Positions 40,179 through 40,475 of a stretch of DNA of 40,475 nt are shown here, piece after piece (positions within the stretch are counted from its first letter, which is position 1; the number at the start of each line of letters is the position of its first letter). Made by a program: the position numbers and the translations under genes. This DNA comes from Bacteroidales bacterium (GTDB lineage Bacteria; Bacteroidota; Bacteroidia; Bacteroidales; P3), in NCBI GenBank assembly GCA_017455205.1, contig JAFTBM010000026.1, forward strand, positions 1 through 40,475, read 5' to 3'. The notes beneath the pieces were generated by a model that searched no databases, had not been told where the DNA came from, and saw only the letters and a program-made list of their open reading frames with translations.

Positions 40179-40210
40179 TTTGGCCATATCCAATAAAAGT
40201 GGTATCTTTG
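40179..40210 (+). promoter_or_regulatory. Promoter of tRNA-Ser
   Basis: TTTG at 40179-40182, a 20-bp spacer and TATCTTTG at 40203-40210, about 45 bp before the tRNA. Confidence 0.75.
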
Positions 40211-40255
40211 CAGCCGTTTTCTGCCCCTTTCGGGGTGATAGGGTGCAGAGGCGAA

Positions 40256-40342
40256 GGAGAGATGCCGGAGTGGTCGATCGGGGCGGTCTCGAAAACCGTT
40301 GACCAGCTTGCTGGTCCCAGGGTTCGAATCCCTGTCTCTCCG
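40256..40342 (+). tRNA. tRNA-Ser (anticodon CGA)
   Basis: Acceptor arms GGAGAGA (40256-40262) and TCTCTCC (40335-40341) pair fully, with discriminator G40342. The anticodon stem GCGGT/ACCGT encloses the loop CTCGAAA with anticodon CGA, reading the serine codon UCG. A long variable arm (GACCAGCTTGCTGGTC) and a T-loop GTTCGAATC are present, as expected of serine tRNA. CCA is not encoded. Confidence 0.95.
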
Positions 40343-40345
40343 CTG

Positions 40346-40384
40346 GGAGTTGTCAAGTGATGCTTGACAGCTCCTTTTGTTTTT
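40346..40384 (+). terminator. Rho-independent terminator of tRNA-Ser
   Basis: GGAG-T-TGTCAAG and CTTGACA-G-CTCC form a 12-bp stem with one wobble, followed by TTTTGTTTTT. The final 90 bases of the window hold nothing I can assign. Confidence 0.88.
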
Positions 40385-40475
40385 CAACGGGTTACGGTGT
40401 TATTGTTCTGTATTTCAACGCAAAATTACCATATAAGGGGATAATGTTGTGTTGAGGTAGATGTATAATCATAGC

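Overview
The window looks like a chromosomal segment of a Bacteroidota (probably Bacteroidales) bacterium. Three things support this. Nearly every operon start carries the Bacteroidetes -7 promoter motif TAnnTTTG with a TTTG/TTG element about 20 bases upstream. Two exported proteins end in type IX secretion sorting domains, one of type A and one of type B. Families typical of the phylum are present: DUF4270 lipoprotein, DUF6266, the thiamine OMP-PnuT-TPK operon and a C_GCAxxG_C_C protein. The DNA is GC-rich by eye except for the restriction locus (about 34.0-36.0 kb). Genes are packed with many TGATG or ATGA overlaps.

Layout. 1-0.6 kb: the C-terminal end of a type IX-secreted protein. 0.8-2.6 kb: rpsA (ribosomal protein S1), minus strand. 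2.6-3.6 kb: a repeat-rich intergenic zone. 3.6-8.6 kb: a large type IX-secreted protein coupled to recQ. 8.6-12.4 kb, minus strand: an operon of a glycogen-synthase N-domain protein, a DUF4270 lipoprotein, a MORN-repeat protein and maf. 12.4-13.0 kb: repeats. 13.0-20.2 kb: a flippase, prfA and a 1503-residue exported protein of unknown function. 20.3-24.0 kb: a repeat element, a TPP riboswitch and a thiamine uptake/activation operon (TonB-dependent receptor, PnuT, thiamine pyrophosphokinase). 24.1-27.1 kb: a NaChBac-like ion channel, an SpoU/TrmH methyltransferase, a cysteine-motif protein and an HD-domain phosphohydrolase. 27.1-28.1 kb: a ROK sugar kinase. 28.3-31.5 kb, minus strand: five envelope genes (TM2 protein, LolA-like protein, exported YidD, two TPR/membrane proteins). 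31.6-33.8 kb: a BaiN/HI0933-type flavoprotein and a tandem universal stress protein. 33.9-36.0 kb: a restriction locus (NgoBV-like nuclease, Mrr-like nuclease, truncated C5-methyltransferase). 36.2-36.8 kb: rplU-rpmA. 36.9-37.6 kb: a DUF6266 protein. 37.9-40.2 kb: a sodium:solute symporter coupled to RNase Z. 40.26-40.34 kb: tRNA-Ser(CGA).

The most unusual material is the repeat content. Five intergenic arrays are each built of four 11-bp units; two of them are 75-nt copies of one element that match at 69 of 75 positions. A 33-bp palindromic repeat occurs as five direct plus four inverted copies. A perfect 27-bp hairpin has a GAAA loop. Short simple repeats are expanded in frame inside three genes, twice inside the thiamine pyrophosphokinase. 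The second notable point is the restriction locus, where two nucleases appear intact while the cognate-looking methyltransferase stops after about 147 residues and lacks its target-recognition half.
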